Assembly (NCBI GenBank): GCA_022711595.1 | Contig: JAKLET010000013.1 | Span: 33,413-97,412 of the forward strand | Length of the DNA stretch: 64,000 nucleotides | Source of the DNA: Deltaproteobacteria bacterium | GTDB taxonomy: Bacteria; Desulfobacterota; Syntrophorhabdia; Syntrophorhabdales; Syntrophorhabdaceae | Direction of reading: 5' to 3' | In this document: positions 26,548-35,665 of the stretch, piece after piece | Position numbering within the stretch: position 1 is the stretch's first letter | Layout of the letters: each line of letters begins with the position of its first letter | Program-made: the position numbers and the translations under genes | The notes under the pieces: generated by a model | Told to the model about the DNA's origin: nothing | What the model saw: only the letters and a program-made list of their open reading frames with translations | Database searches by the model: none

Positions 26548-27102
26548 TCACGAAAAGCGTTTGATGCGCCCCGAAATCTCCCTGGCCAGATCGTCCGCGC
26601 ACTGTGATCCGATCAAGAGCGGCTTGCCTTCGTAAAGCTCAAGCTGTACTCCCCGGTTCCCGCTGACATTGTATGCCCTGCCGCTTTTTCCATACCGTAT
26701 CCCCCAGCCGCCATATTCCCGGATGGGGCTGTAGGTCCTGGCACGGCATGATCTGATGGTATCGAAGGGAATCGTTTTCTTCATAAAAGGGACAAAACGG
26801 ACCAGGATCTCGCGATCTCTAACCTCGGTTATAAGCCTGGTATAATAAAAAAGGCAGACCATCAAAAAAATAAAAAGGATGGCCCCGCTCCCTACCAGCG
26901 CAAGTTCTGTGTCCGACATGGGCTTCGAACCCCAGGGCCGCCCGAGAAGCAGCTGCTGGAACATGCCGTTGCCAAAAAGCGCGGCCAGGAACAGGCTTGG
27001 AAAAAGGACCAGTATCCAGAGCCACTTTTGCTGAAAACGCTGCTCTTCGCGAAAGTAAACAGCGCGGCCATGGTCATCCTGATATACCTGCGACGATGAC
27101 AT
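26548..27102 (-). CDS. Two-TM membrane protein with PH-like C-terminal domain
   Basis: 184 residues: a charged N-terminus, TM segments at about 27-47 and 72-92, then a cytoplasmic domain with TRLITEVRDREILVRFVPF, YSPIREYGGWGIRYG and YNVSGNRGVQLELYEGKPLLIGSQ. These segments recur in a widespread family of small bacterial membrane proteins with a PH-like fold (I recall DUF6141-type entries). No role is known. No strong ribosome site is seen before the ATG. Confidence 0.65.
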   Translation of the reverse strand: MSSSQVYQDDHGRAVYFREEQRFQQKWLWILVLFPSLFLAALFGNGMFQQLLLGRPWGSKPMSDTELALVGSGAILFIFLMVCLFYYTRLITEVRDREILVRFVPFMKKTIPFDTIRSCRARTYSPIREYGGWGIRYGKSGRAYNVSGNRGVQLELYEGKPLLIGSQCADDLAREISGRIKRFS

Positions 27103-27116
27103 CTAAAAATGCCTCT

Positions 27117-27638
27117 CTATTTCAGGGGTCCCTTTATGATCTTTATATCGTCAACCCAGACCGTCCCCTTGCCCTCTATTACGACATTGAGCTTCAAGAG
27201 CTCCGGTTTCTGGCCTTTTTTAAGGAAAAAAGGTGTCTCCTGGGTCACCCAGTCCGTGGTGCCCGTAAGAGGCGATTCAAGGGCGCGGGAGAAATACTCG
27301 CCGCCGCCGGGAAAAATGCACCACATCTCAAGATAAACCTTTCCTTCAACGTCCTTTGTTTTCAGCTTCGCCCTGTAAGTCACCCTGGCGTCTTCAAGGC
27401 CGTCAACTTTCATCTCGTAAAGCCGGACCGTGGCCGGGGAAAAGGTATCAATCCTGACGGACCCCCTGCCGTCGCTGGACACGGCGGGATCGAAAACAAC
27501 ATTGTTCAGCGTCAGCATCCCCTCCATGCTGTCGATGGGATATTTTTTCAATTCCTGTGGGGCGGTTGTTTGCTGGCAACCCGTGTTGAACGCACACAAA
27601 AAAAGAATGACGGCAATGACGGCGAATAGTTTCTTCAT
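27117..27638 (-). CDS. Putative lipoprotein, carbohydrate-binding-like fold
   Basis: Start at MKKLFAV; the signal peptide ends in a lipobox (FNTGC), giving a lipid-anchored protein of about 155 residues. The body is beta-rich (VRIDTFSPATVRLYEMKVDGLEDARVTYRAKLK in two parts, then TVWVDDIKIIKG), a pattern like jelly-roll domains of carbohydrate-binding modules. It has its own promoter. The function is unknown. Confidence 0.7.
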   Translation of the reverse strand: MKKLFAVIAVILFLCAFNTGCQQTTAPQELKKYPIDSMEGMLTLNNVVFDPAVSSDGRGSVRIDTFSPATVRLYEMKVDGLEDARVTYRAKLKTKDVEGKVYLEMWCIFPGGGEYFSRALESPLTGTTDWVTQETPFFLKKGQKPELLKLNVVIEGKGTVWVDDIKIIKGPLK

Positions 27639-27707
27639 GCACTGACCTCCTTGAACCGTCTTTTTGAGGCCTATCAAGACCCCACCTGCGGCATACCTTT
27701 GTTCACA

Positions 27708-27736
27708 ATAGTATCACATGAAGGGTATCTTTGCAG
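27708..27736 (-). promoter_or_regulatory. Candidate extended -10 promoter for the lipoprotein gene
   Basis: On the minus strand, TGATACTAT gives an extended -10 (TG-n-TACTAT). A weak -35 (CTGCAA) lies 17 bases upstream. Confidence 0.45.
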
Positions 27737-27779
27737 ATGTTTTTTGAAGACAGGGCCGCGCATCAAACGCTTTTCTCAT

Positions 27780-28040
27780 TCAGCCGGTCAGGACCTCCAG
27801 AATGCGGGGAAAGATGAATTCCGCGATGTCCGGAAAGCAGCCTCCGCGGGTTATGATGAGGTACCGGACGCTGTGGGTCGGAAAGAGTGCTTCTTCCGGG
27901 GCCGGCTCCGATCCAGAACATTCAACACCGGGCAGTGCGAGCTATTTTTCCATAACTTCCGGGAGATTGTGCAGCTTGCCGCCGATAATGGTCCAGTCTT
28001 TGTTCCTGAATTCGGGATGAAAGAACACGCCGGCCCTCAT
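27780..28040 (-). pseudogene. Truncated, TAG-interrupted histone-deacetylase-like fragment
   Basis: An ATG overlaps the stop of the radical SAM gene (ATGA). The frame reads MRAGVFFHPEF, then GKLHNLPEVMEK, a TAG, and without a frame change LALPGVECSGSEPAPEEALF and HSVRYL, ending at TGA after 86 codons in all. Both sides of the TAG resemble the N-terminus of AcuC/histone-deacetylase family proteins (FHPEF, F-P-E-V-M, PEPVSEELL, H-x-x-x-Y-L). That family is about 300-350 residues with its catalytic His and Asp further on; those are absent here. One base change (GAG to TAG) plus loss of the rest would explain it. It is the last frame of the radical SAM run. Confidence 0.55.
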
Positions 28041-30112
28041 ACATCTTCTCCCGCTGTTTTATCCTGTTGTCCCTGGGCGGGGACAAACGCTATCAGACCC
28101 CTTTCAAAGAACAGGAAGAGCCATGGCAGCACTTCGTGGTATGCTGTATCCTTCGCCAGTTCGTCTATCGATTCACTGACGGGGCGGTCATGGCGCGTAA
28201 AGGAATCGAACATGCGTTCTGCCATGCCCGGGTACCGGTACACTTCAATATTGAATGACCTCTCCTCTTTCCTTACAATGCCTTTCATGAAGTATACATG
28301 GTCGCTTTCATCCGGTTCGACCCCGGGGGCCGGGGTGCCTTCCGCCAGTGCTTTTTTGAAGGTATCGGACACCATTGGCGGGGTTGTTGCGTACCGTCCG
28401 GCAACCACCCTGTCGCCCGGCACAGCCTTCAGGCCTGCAAGGTCCCCCGGCACGGCGGGTCCGTCGGAAACAGTGTCCAGGGTGTATTTCCCGGTAAGGA
28501 CGCAATCAAAACAGTCCTTTTCATATCTGAAGATATCCAGTATGGGCCGGCAATCAGAGAACCCCTCAAATACCCATCTTTCAAAATACTCCATAAACCT
28601 TGCCCTGTCCAGGGACCAGTGCGGCTTCAACTCCATGCAGATATCGACAATACGCCTTGTCCGGGCCGACCAGAATATGATCGCCAGGCAAGTATGGACG
28701 AAAGACCGCGTGATGAAGTGCGACAGTGTGGCGAGCCCCTTTATCTCGTCATGCTTCAGTGGAAAGGAGTAGAACACGGAGAATATCTCCGGTGAAAGCC
28801 TGAACATGGCGTGTGTTTCGGGAGAAGAGAAGAAGCGTTCATTGTAATCGGTTGTGTCCCTGTCGGGGTCATATACCAGGCCTTCCCTGCATTCATTGAA
28901 TATGTCCGTTCCGGAATATATCATGAGGGGGTTGATCTGGTAATTCACATTGAAGAGCCTGCTGAAGGCAACGAGCCTCATTGTCTTCTCGACGTCATCG
29001 GGCGTTTCTTCCGGGAACTCTATCATGTAGCCAAGATCAAGCTCCAGGCCTTCGCCGCAAAGACGGGGGATGATATCGTATGCCCTGGCCACATTTCTGT
29101 ATTTCCTGATCTTTTTCTGGACAACCTCGGAACCGCTTTCTATGCCGATAAAGATCTTGTTGCATCCCGAGTCTTTCAAAAGGCCGCCTATGTCCTCATC
29201 ATTGAGGCCGTCAAGCCTTATAAAGCAATTCCAGTCAAAATCAAGCTTTTTTGTCATAGCGGCCAGCGAGCGGCACAGGTCCCTGGCTTCCCCTGTGCTG
29301 CCGAAAAGGTTGTCATGCTGAAAGGACACCGTTCCCAGGGTAGTGAACTTCGCCTTGAGCATCTCGAGCTCTTTTTCGATCCTTCCGGCTGATTTGTACC
29401 GGCATTTCCTGCTGAAAAACTTTCCCGTAAAACAAAAAGAACAATTATTGGGACACCCTCGTCCCGCCTCCACGAGCAGTCCCGGAACCGGATAGGGGTA
29501 GCAGTCATAATCCGGCAAGGGAAGGGCGTCGAGATCGTCCGGCAAGGGGGCCGCGGCCGTTGACATGACCTTTCCTGTTCCGTCCCGGTAATGCAGGCCT
29601 CCGACAGACACCCGGGGGCGCTCCCCTAAAAGGGCCTCAACGAAGAGAGGGAAGGTGAGGTCGGCCTCTCCGCTCAGGACATAATCCACAAAGGGGAACA
29701 ATTCCATCGTTATGCCGGCGACAGCGGAAGACTGGGGCCCGCCGAAAAGCGTCACACTTTCGGGATAATCTTCCTTGATCCTCCGGGCAAGGTACAGCGC
29801 GGCATGGTGGGATGTGCAAAGCGTTTGAAAACCGGCCAGGAACCTGCCGTTGCCGGGGGCCGCCGCGGATATGATCTCCCTGACCTTTCGATACAGTCCG
29901 GGAAAAAGCTCTCCGGGAGCATCGTCAAGCAGTGATGCCTCATGATTGAGGTCAATTATCCGGGTCGCGCATCCGCTCATGTGCTTTATGGACCCCGCCA
30001 GGCTGAACAATCCGAGGGGGGGCATCACCTGGAAAGGAGGCGCCTCTTCGGGAAAAAGAGTGATAATGTTCAGGGGAAATATATTCAGACTGTTGAAAAG
30101 AAAAACTTTCAT
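28037..30112 (-). CDS. B12-binding-type radical SAM protein, large paralog 1
   Basis: 691 residues. An N-terminal Rossmann-like region of the B12-binding type covers about 1-185 (FLFNSLN, PPLGLFSLAGS, LFGGPQSS, VLSGEADLTFP). The radical SAM core has CPNNCSFC at about 220, followed by a further Cys in FFSRKCRYKS, then HDNLFGS and a GCNKIFIGIESGSE strand. A C-terminal extension of about 250 residues ends in a helical FFERG segment and has no fold I recognise. It is about as long as the protein encoded at 31560-33602 and similar along its whole length. The gap after the preceding gene is 6 bases. The SAM cluster Cys are intact, so I expect an active methyl- or other transferase. Confidence 0.82.
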   Translation of the reverse strand: MKVFLFNSLNIFPLNIITLFPEEAPPFQVMPPLGLFSLAGSIKHMSGCATRIIDLNHEASLLDDAPGELFPGLYRKVREIISAAAPGNGRFLAGFQTLCTSHHAALYLARRIKEDYPESVTLFGGPQSSAVAGITMELFPFVDYVLSGEADLTFPLFVEALLGERPRVSVGGLHYRDGTGKVMSTAAAPLPDDLDALPLPDYDCYPYPVPGLLVEAGRGCPNNCSFCFTGKFFSRKCRYKSAGRIEKELEMLKAKFTTLGTVSFQHDNLFGSTGEARDLCRSLAAMTKKLDFDWNCFIRLDGLNDEDIGGLLKDSGCNKIFIGIESGSEVVQKKIRKYRNVARAYDIIPRLCGEGLELDLGYMIEFPEETPDDVEKTMRLVAFSRLFNVNYQINPLMIYSGTDIFNECREGLVYDPDRDTTDYNERFFSSPETHAMFRLSPEIFSVFYSFPLKHDEIKGLATLSHFITRSFVHTCLAIIFWSARTRRIVDICMELKPHWSLDRARFMEYFERWVFEGFSDCRPILDIFRYEKDCFDCVLTGKYTLDTVSDGPAVPGDLAGLKAVPGDRVVAGRYATTPPMVSDTFKKALAEGTPAPGVEPDESDHVYFMKGIVRKEERSFNIEVYRYPGMAERMFDSFTRHDRPVSESIDELAKDTAYHEVLPWLFLFFERGLIAFVPAQGQQDKTAGEDV

Positions 30113-30118
30113 GTCCCT

Positions 30119-31501
30119 CTACATAACAACGTTCTTCTGGCTGCCCAGGTGCTCGTGAAAATACAGGTAGTTTTCGTACGGTGACCGCGGGGCGGAAAAA
30201 TAGCAGGGCTCAAGCCATTGGAAGGTCCTCTTTCCATAGACGTGCGGTGAAAAAGCGCCTAAGTTACCATCGATCATCCTTCCCAGGGGTGTCTGTTCGT
30301 AGATCCTTAGCCCAAAAACAAAACTGAACTGCAGAGGGGCCTTTTCATAGGACCTGCAGAAGTCTATCACCTCTTCAATGCTCTCCCTGGTTTCCCCGTA
30401 CATCCCGACAATGAAATTGATCATAAGGAAGATCCCGTTATCGATGCAGATATCGATATTCTCCCTTATTGTCCGGGCATCGCAGCGCCTTCCGTTCATG
30501 CGCAGCACATCGTCGTTCACGCTGTCGATGGTAAAACCGAAGTCTCTCAGATTGGCCTTGTAAAGAAGGCCGGCGAATTGCCGGGTCATCGGGGCCGCCA
30601 CAAACTGGGAACTGAAAGCAAAACGGTAATCAAATCCCCGGCGGACGATCTCTTTCAATATGACCGTGCTGAACTCGAGATCGGGCATATTGAACTCGGG
30701 GTCCGTGAAGTGTATCTTGTTTATCCTCACGTCCTTGGTGTATTCGATGAGCTGTCTGAATATATCGTCCATGTCGCGGTAACGCACGGTGCTCCCCTCA
30801 ATGCGGGGATCGAGGCAATAGCTGCATCTCCCCGGGCAGCCATATCGGGTCTTCACTCCGACCGTGGTCTGCTCAAGGTTCACTTTCAGGTTTTCAGGAA
30901 TGGTGTCGAGATGGACGAAATGACAAAATCCATCCGGGTAATAACGCCTGGGGGTTTCCCTGAAACTGTCATCCCCGAGGTACTCTACAAGCCCTGCGAT
31001 CTCCTGCATCGGTCCGCCATTGAAGCAATGTCCAACGAAACTGTTGAAAGAACCTTCTCCCGGACCCGTAATGCCGTATCTCAGGCCGAGGGACTTGAGC
31101 ACCGCCGCGGGCGCGGCCTGGAAACCGCCGCCGCCCACAATGACAGGTATATTCCTTCCGTCTGTGGAGGCCTTAACACAGGACACCAGCTTTTCAATCT
31201 CCGGCATGAGATAGATTGTCTTGAAGGAGCCATCGGGGGGGGAGAAATTGCCCTTCTTCAATTCTATGCTCGTCTGGGAATCGATATTGCGCAGGCCGAT
31301 CCCGATGAGGTCAGGGGAATGATCGGCTATCTCCTTCCTGACGCCCGCGGAGGGATCGGCGGGGTATTCCATGAACGCGTCGACGATCCTCACATCGCAA
31401 TCATGCAAATTCTGGCTCATCCATATCAGCCCGTAAGGGAGGTGTTTCTTCTCCGGGCTGAGCGGGTTCGCATATATGAATAATATCTTTCTGGGTTTCA
31501 T
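30119..31501 (-). CDS. B12-binding-type radical SAM protein, smaller
   Basis: About 460 residues from MKPRKILFIYANP; an ATG nine codons earlier (31528) is possible. The N-terminal B12-binding-like region includes LPYGLIWMSQNL and VIVGGGGFQAAP; it lacks an obvious DxHxxG cobalamin motif. The radical SAM cluster CPGRCSYC is near residue 221, followed by KIHFTDPEFNMPD and MINFIVGMYGET. It sits between the two large paralogs in what looks like one transcript. The substrate is unknown; the context suggests peptide modification. Confidence 0.82.
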   Translation of the reverse strand: MKPRKILFIYANPLSPEKKHLPYGLIWMSQNLHDCDVRIVDAFMEYPADPSAGVRKEIADHSPDLIGIGLRNIDSQTSIELKKGNFSPPDGSFKTIYLMPEIEKLVSCVKASTDGRNIPVIVGGGGFQAAPAAVLKSLGLRYGITGPGEGSFNSFVGHCFNGGPMQEIAGLVEYLGDDSFRETPRRYYPDGFCHFVHLDTIPENLKVNLEQTTVGVKTRYGCPGRCSYCLDPRIEGSTVRYRDMDDIFRQLIEYTKDVRINKIHFTDPEFNMPDLEFSTVILKEIVRRGFDYRFAFSSQFVAAPMTRQFAGLLYKANLRDFGFTIDSVNDDVLRMNGRRCDARTIRENIDICIDNGIFLMINFIVGMYGETRESIEEVIDFCRSYEKAPLQFSFVFGLRIYEQTPLGRMIDGNLGAFSPHVYGKRTFQWLEPCYFSAPRSPYENYLYFHEHLGSQKNVVM

Positions 31502-31559
31502 CTGCCCTGCGGTGTGTTTACGGGACATGCGGGCGCCCGGTGGCGTCCTGTGCGCATGT

Positions 31560-33602
31560 TCAGTTTTTTATATTAACATATCCTTTCTCGAAAAAGTGCA
31601 ATACCCACCGGATCGATTCCGTGAGGGGCATTTCATCGCCCCATCCCTTGAGAGCGCTGCCGACGGTCTCCCCGCCCTCCACGAGCCTCACGAAGAGCCT
31701 TCCGGCCGCTTCCGGATAACAGGCGGCGCTTGTCTTGTAAAAACCTTTATCCCTTTCAGGCTCCCCCTTGATAACGAAAAATATATTTTCCCCGCCTTTC
31801 TTCATCTCCGGTGCCGCCGCCGATCTCAGTGCGTTTATAAAGTCATCTTTCACGTCATGAGGGGTGGTCCTGTAGCTGCCCCATTTTAAATAATCTCCCT
31901 GCACTACCTTTATATCTGAAAAAAGCCTCCCCGGCACCGGCGGAGAATATTCAGGGGACTCTACGGCTTCGGCTGCAGCGCTGCCGAAAACCGCATCCCG
32001 GCAGTCCCTCTCGAACCGGAAGAACTCAACGATCGGTTCTATATCGCCATAATTGCGACGGACCCACGCGGCGAATTTTTCAATGAAGCCGCGCCTTGAG
32101 CCGCCCCAGTACTTCTTCAGCTCCAGGCAGATATCGACGATGGTCGCAGGCCCGGCTGACCAGAACATAATTCCCAGGCATGTATAGACAAAAAAGTTGA
32201 TGAGGAACTCGGCAAGGTTTGAAATGTCCTTGAGCTGGGGATGTTCCAGGGGGTGGGTATGGAAAACGGAGAAGATCTCCGGGGAGCTTCCCAGCATCCC
32301 GCGGACGCTCTCCGAAACAAGAAAACCCTTATCATATTCGCTGTTGCTGCGCTCGGGGTTGAATGTCAGGCCGCCGCCGTACTCCTCATACATCCGCGTT
32401 CCCGGCAGGATTATGAGCGGGTTCATCTGGAACATGATGTTCTGGAGTTTGCAGAAGGCGCAAAGGCGGAGTGTCGACTCCAGCTGCTCCGGCGTCTCAT
32501 CGGGAAATTCGCACATGAAACTGCAAATGATCTCGAAACCTTCATCCCTGAGGTGCTCGATAATGTTGTGCGCGTCTTTCAGGTCCACGTTCTTGTTGAT
32601 CCTTCGCTGCATCTGTTCCGAGGCTGTTTCGACCCCGATGAAGATCTTCCTGCATCCGGCATCCTTCAGAAGCGCCAGCACCTCCCTGTCACCAAGCACA
32701 TCAAGGCGGGCGCTGCATCCCCACCCGAGGCCCATCTCACCCTGCACTCCGGGCAGCAGGCGGCACAGTTCCAGGGATGTCTTCCTGGCACCGAAAAAAT
32801 TATCATGGACGAAATTGACGTTCTCCAGTGTGGCTGTTCTTTCCTTCAATGCCTTCAGCTCCCGCACGATCCTGTCGAAAGATTTGTACCGGCAGATCCG
32901 GCTGAAAAAAATGCTTGTCGCGCAGTACGCGCATCTGTACGGGCAGCCCCTGCCGATCTCGACGTAGGACAGCTCCATAGGGTACTGATAGCTGTCGTAG
33001 TCGGGAAAAGGCAGGAGGTCAAGGTCAAGGGGTATCTGTGACCCCTTTGCTGCCTTGACCCGGCCTTGTTCATCCCTGCGGCAAAGGCCCTCCACATGCT
33101 CCAGGCCGCCGCCGTGAAGAAGGCCCTCGACCAGGGCGGGAAAAGTGATGTCCGCTTCTCCGCAGAGCACCATGTCGATATGTCCGAACATTTCCATGGT
33201 GCTTTCAGCCACAATTGAGGCGTGGGCCCCTCCGAAAAGTACTATGCTCTCAGAAAAATCGCTTTTAAGCTGCTGCGCCAGAAGGACCGCAAAGTGGTGT
33301 GAGTTGCAAAGAGTCTGAAAACCAGCCAAAAACCGCTCACCCCTGTCCAGATCGGCAAAGAACTTCTCCTTAACTGACCGGTAGAGCATCTCGGGAAATC
33401 TTTCCGAAGGGTATGGCACCCGCGATGCCTCGTGGTTAAGATCAATGATCACCGTCTCACATCCCTTGAAACCCTTTACGGAACCGCTCAGAGAAAAAAG
33501 GCCGAGCGGGGGCACCTTCATGAAGGGCGCGCGGGCCTGCTCAGGATAGAACCAGTATTTAGAAGGAATGATGTTAAGGCTATTGAACAGGAAGATCTTC
33601 AT
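31560..33602 (-). CDS. B12-binding-type radical SAM protein, large paralog 2
   Basis: Start at MKIFLFNSLN, matching the paralog; the longer frame begins with TTG. About 680 residues. Shared blocks with the protein encoded at 28037-30112 include PPLGLFSL, IDLNHEAS, RFLAGFQTLC, HDN-FG, CRKIFIGVE and the C-terminal VLHFFEKGYV. The SAM cluster is CPYRCAYC near residue 220, with the additional Cys in FFSRICRYKS. The B12 region has GGAHAS and GEADITFP. The C-terminal extension (about residues 440-680) is again unassigned. It is the first gene of the leftward run and is divergent from the subtilisin-like gene, with 121 bases between starts. Confidence 0.82.
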   Translation of the reverse strand: MKIFLFNSLNIIPSKYWFYPEQARAPFMKVPPLGLFSLSGSVKGFKGCETVIIDLNHEASRVPYPSERFPEMLYRSVKEKFFADLDRGERFLAGFQTLCNSHHFAVLLAQQLKSDFSESIVLFGGAHASIVAESTMEMFGHIDMVLCGEADITFPALVEGLLHGGGLEHVEGLCRRDEQGRVKAAKGSQIPLDLDLLPFPDYDSYQYPMELSYVEIGRGCPYRCAYCATSIFFSRICRYKSFDRIVRELKALKERTATLENVNFVHDNFFGARKTSLELCRLLPGVQGEMGLGWGCSARLDVLGDREVLALLKDAGCRKIFIGVETASEQMQRRINKNVDLKDAHNIIEHLRDEGFEIICSFMCEFPDETPEQLESTLRLCAFCKLQNIMFQMNPLIILPGTRMYEEYGGGLTFNPERSNSEYDKGFLVSESVRGMLGSSPEIFSVFHTHPLEHPQLKDISNLAEFLINFFVYTCLGIMFWSAGPATIVDICLELKKYWGGSRRGFIEKFAAWVRRNYGDIEPIVEFFRFERDCRDAVFGSAAAEAVESPEYSPPVPGRLFSDIKVVQGDYLKWGSYRTTPHDVKDDFINALRSAAAPEMKKGGENIFFVIKGEPERDKGFYKTSAACYPEAAGRLFVRLVEGGETVGSALKGWGDEMPLTESIRWVLHFFEKGYVNIKN

Positions 33603-33680
33603 GCGCACACTGCGTGAGGATTCTATCAAAATTCGCCGGATAAATCACCAATCTTCGTGGATGCTTCCGCCGGTATTGCC

Positions 33681-33710
33681 TTGAAAGACCTGGTGGTCTG
33701 CGTGTACAAT
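33681..33710 (+). promoter_or_regulatory. Candidate promoter of the subtilisin-like protease gene
   Basis: TTGAAA (33681-33686), 18 bases, TACAAT (33705-33710). The spacer contains GACC-TGGT-GGTC, a small inverted repeat. The predicted start of transcription near 33717 leaves a leader of only about 7 bases before the ATG at 33724. Confidence 0.55.
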
Positions 33711-33723
33711 TGAGTTGCCGGAC

Positions 33724-34566
33724 ATGCTGGAAGATATCTTAAAATACCTGGGGGAGCACGAAAAGATCGACGGCTTTTTCAACGAATGTACGGGGAAAGG
33801 CGTCACCGTGGCGGTCCTTGACAGCGGTATAGACGCCACCCACCCCGCCCTGGCGGGGAAGGTCATTTCCTCGGTGACATTCTCTCAGAAAGGCCGGGGG
33901 ATCGCACGTAGCATATTGCCGCCGCGTGACAACGATAAAAGCGGGCACGGCACCGGCGCCGCGGGCATCCTCTCCACGGTCGCCCCGGATGCAAGGATCG
34001 TCGATATCAAGGTACTCAACGACCTGGCCATGGGTTCTTTCCGCGTTATGTCGGAAGGCCTGCAATATGCAATAGAGCAAAATATCGGGCTTGTGAACAT
34101 GGGCCTCGGCGTCAGACAGGAAAAGTTCATCGTTCCCATTCTCAAACTGGTACAGGAGGCAAACCGGCGCAATATCATTATTGTTGCCTCATCGGACAAT
34201 AAAGGGAGGACCATATACCCGGCCGCCCTGCCCGGCGTCATCTCCGTGGACCTCGGAGAAGCGACAGGGCTGCAGGACGTACGCAGTGGCACAGGGTCCG
34301 CCATGTTCGGAGGTTACGGCGCCGGCATCAGCACATGCGGGCTCGGCCACTCATACGTGCGCCAGACAGGCACCAGCTTCGCCGCCGCGCACATATGCGG
34401 CGTTGTCGCCCTGCTGCTTGAAAAATGGCCGGGGCTTGCCCTCCATGAGATCGAATTCGTCCTTTCCCGTTATGCAAGACCCAATACAATGAGCCAGGAC
34501 GACATCAGGAGGCGCGCTTACAGTGAAATGAAAAAGGAAAGGGCGGGCTCAGAGACCGAGGACTAG
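33724..34566 (+). CDS. Compact subtilisin-like (S8) serine protease, no signal peptide
   Basis: About 280 residues from the ATG at 33724 (a TTG at 33715 lies at the predicted transcription start). The catalytic triad is complete: Asp in VAVLDSGID (about 33), His in KSGHGTGAAG (about 75) and Ser in GTSFAAAHICG (about 217, with His where Pro is usual). No signal peptide or pro-domain is evident, so it should act in the cytoplasm. Its last 18 bases overlap the end of the convergent SPASM gene. In several RiPP systems an S8 enzyme removes a leader peptide; that role here is inferred from the neighbours. Confidence 0.85.
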   Translation: MLEDILKYLGEHEKIDGFFNECTGKGVTVAVLDSGIDATHPALAGKVISSVTFSQKGRGIARSILPPRDNDKSGHGTGAAGILSTVAPDARIVDIKVLNDLAMGSFRVMSEGLQYAIEQNIGLVNMGLGVRQEKFIVPILKLVQEANRRNIIIVASSDNKGRTIYPAALPGVISVDLGEATGLQDVRSGTGSAMFGGYGAGISTCGLGHSYVRQTGTSFAAAHICGVVALLLEKWPGLALHEIEFVLSRYARPNTMSQDDIRRRAYSEMKKERAGSETED

Positions 34567-35625
34567 ATCGATATGGCCGACAAGGAACCTCCAGAGCTCT
34601 TTGTTGGCGGCACATTGTCCGGAAAACAGTTCTTTGTCGAATTTATGATAAACCGGGCACCCCTGGTCGCATATGATCTTCGCATAACAGTATCCGCATT
34701 CATCCCATTCTTTGACCCTGCCGAAATATTCCCTGCCCGCATTGCGCAGCTCCGAAAAACCGGACACGACAGGCAGACCGTCGGTCATGCTCTTTTCTAT
34801 GCAGAGACAGTACCGCCCGTCAGGGTTCAGGGCAGCCACGTTAAGCCCTGCACCGCAGTCAAAGACATCGCAAAAGTTCTTTTTCACCTTCTGGCCGGTG
34901 AACATCTGCTTCAACGCCCCTATTTGCCTGAGCAGGTTGTGTTCCCGCACACCCTCATCTCCGTAACGGGCAATGTGCCTGAAGACTGCCTTTTTCACTT
35001 CCAGTATTTCATCCGCGGCAAGGGAATCGGCCTTTCGCGGCGGGAGTACGGCCCCGATATCGTTGATGCGGACCTTCAGGAATGAGTTTTCCCTGTACCA
35101 TTCAAGGACACCGGTGATATTGCGTGCTATCTCTCCCGTCAGGCAGGTGATGACGGCAAAGGGGACCCGGCCGTCCTGCAGTTTTTTCAGACCCTCAACG
35201 GTCCTGTGTCCCCCCTGGCGATGAATGTCATGGATCTCAGGAGGGCCGTCAAGGCTCACCGATGGTTCGATCTCAAGGTCCCTGCAAAGAGAGACAAAGT
35301 CATCGTCTATCAGCGTCCCGTTCGTCTGGATACCGATATGAAGGTGTATGGAACCCTTTGAGGCGGCAGACCTCGCCAGATCACAGACGCGACGGATATT
35401 CTCAAGGCCCCACATTACCGGTTCCCCTCCGGTGAAAACGAGCGAAAGCCTGTCGATGCCGGATGTTCCGATCCAGTTCACGACGGCATCAGCGGCGATA
35501 TCCGCATCGAGGGAATCCTCAAACGCGTTGGCGTCGGCACTGCAGTACTCGCAGGAAAGGTTGCACCGTTTGGTCGTTGCAAGAAACAATTCATAAAGGG
35601 AATGCTTTTCCTGTTTTTGTTCCAT
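34549..35625 (-). CDS. Radical SAM/SPASM peptide-maturase-like protein
   Basis: 358 residues. The SAM cluster CNLSCEYC lies at about residue 20, as in anaerobic sulfatase-maturase and peptide-maturase families. TGGEP, IQTNGTL and SLDGP follow. The C-terminal SPASM region has Cys for auxiliary clusters: FDCGAG, CLCIEKS, ECGYCYAKIICDQGCP and a final GQC. Such enzymes make C-C or C-S bonds in ribosomal peptides. It starts 40 bases after the ABC exporter gene and ends overlapping the convergent protease gene. Confidence 0.87.
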   Translation of the reverse strand: MEQKQEKHSLYELFLATTKRCNLSCEYCSADANAFEDSLDADIAADAVVNWIGTSGIDRLSLVFTGGEPVMWGLENIRRVCDLARSAASKGSIHLHIGIQTNGTLIDDDFVSLCRDLEIEPSVSLDGPPEIHDIHRQGGHRTVEGLKKLQDGRVPFAVITCLTGEIARNITGVLEWYRENSFLKVRINDIGAVLPPRKADSLAADEILEVKKAVFRHIARYGDEGVREHNLLRQIGALKQMFTGQKVKKNFCDVFDCGAGLNVAALNPDGRYCLCIEKSMTDGLPVVSGFSELRNAGREYFGRVKEWDECGYCYAKIICDQGCPVYHKFDKELFSGQCAANKELWRFLVGHIDLVLGL

Positions 35626-35665
35626 GGGTCCCCCGGGGTCTTAGCCAGCCGTCGTCCCGGTCTTG

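Noticed and set aside
27941..27946. TAG in the deacetylase-like fragment read as pyrrolysine
   Set aside because: Nothing in the window points to pyrrolysine use, and the frame ends early without catalytic residues, so decay is simpler.
27651..28772. 373-codon frame on + across the radical SAM gene
   Set aside because: It runs antisense through the 3' part of a gene with clear motifs and encodes a Ser/Pro/Arg-rich sequence of no family.
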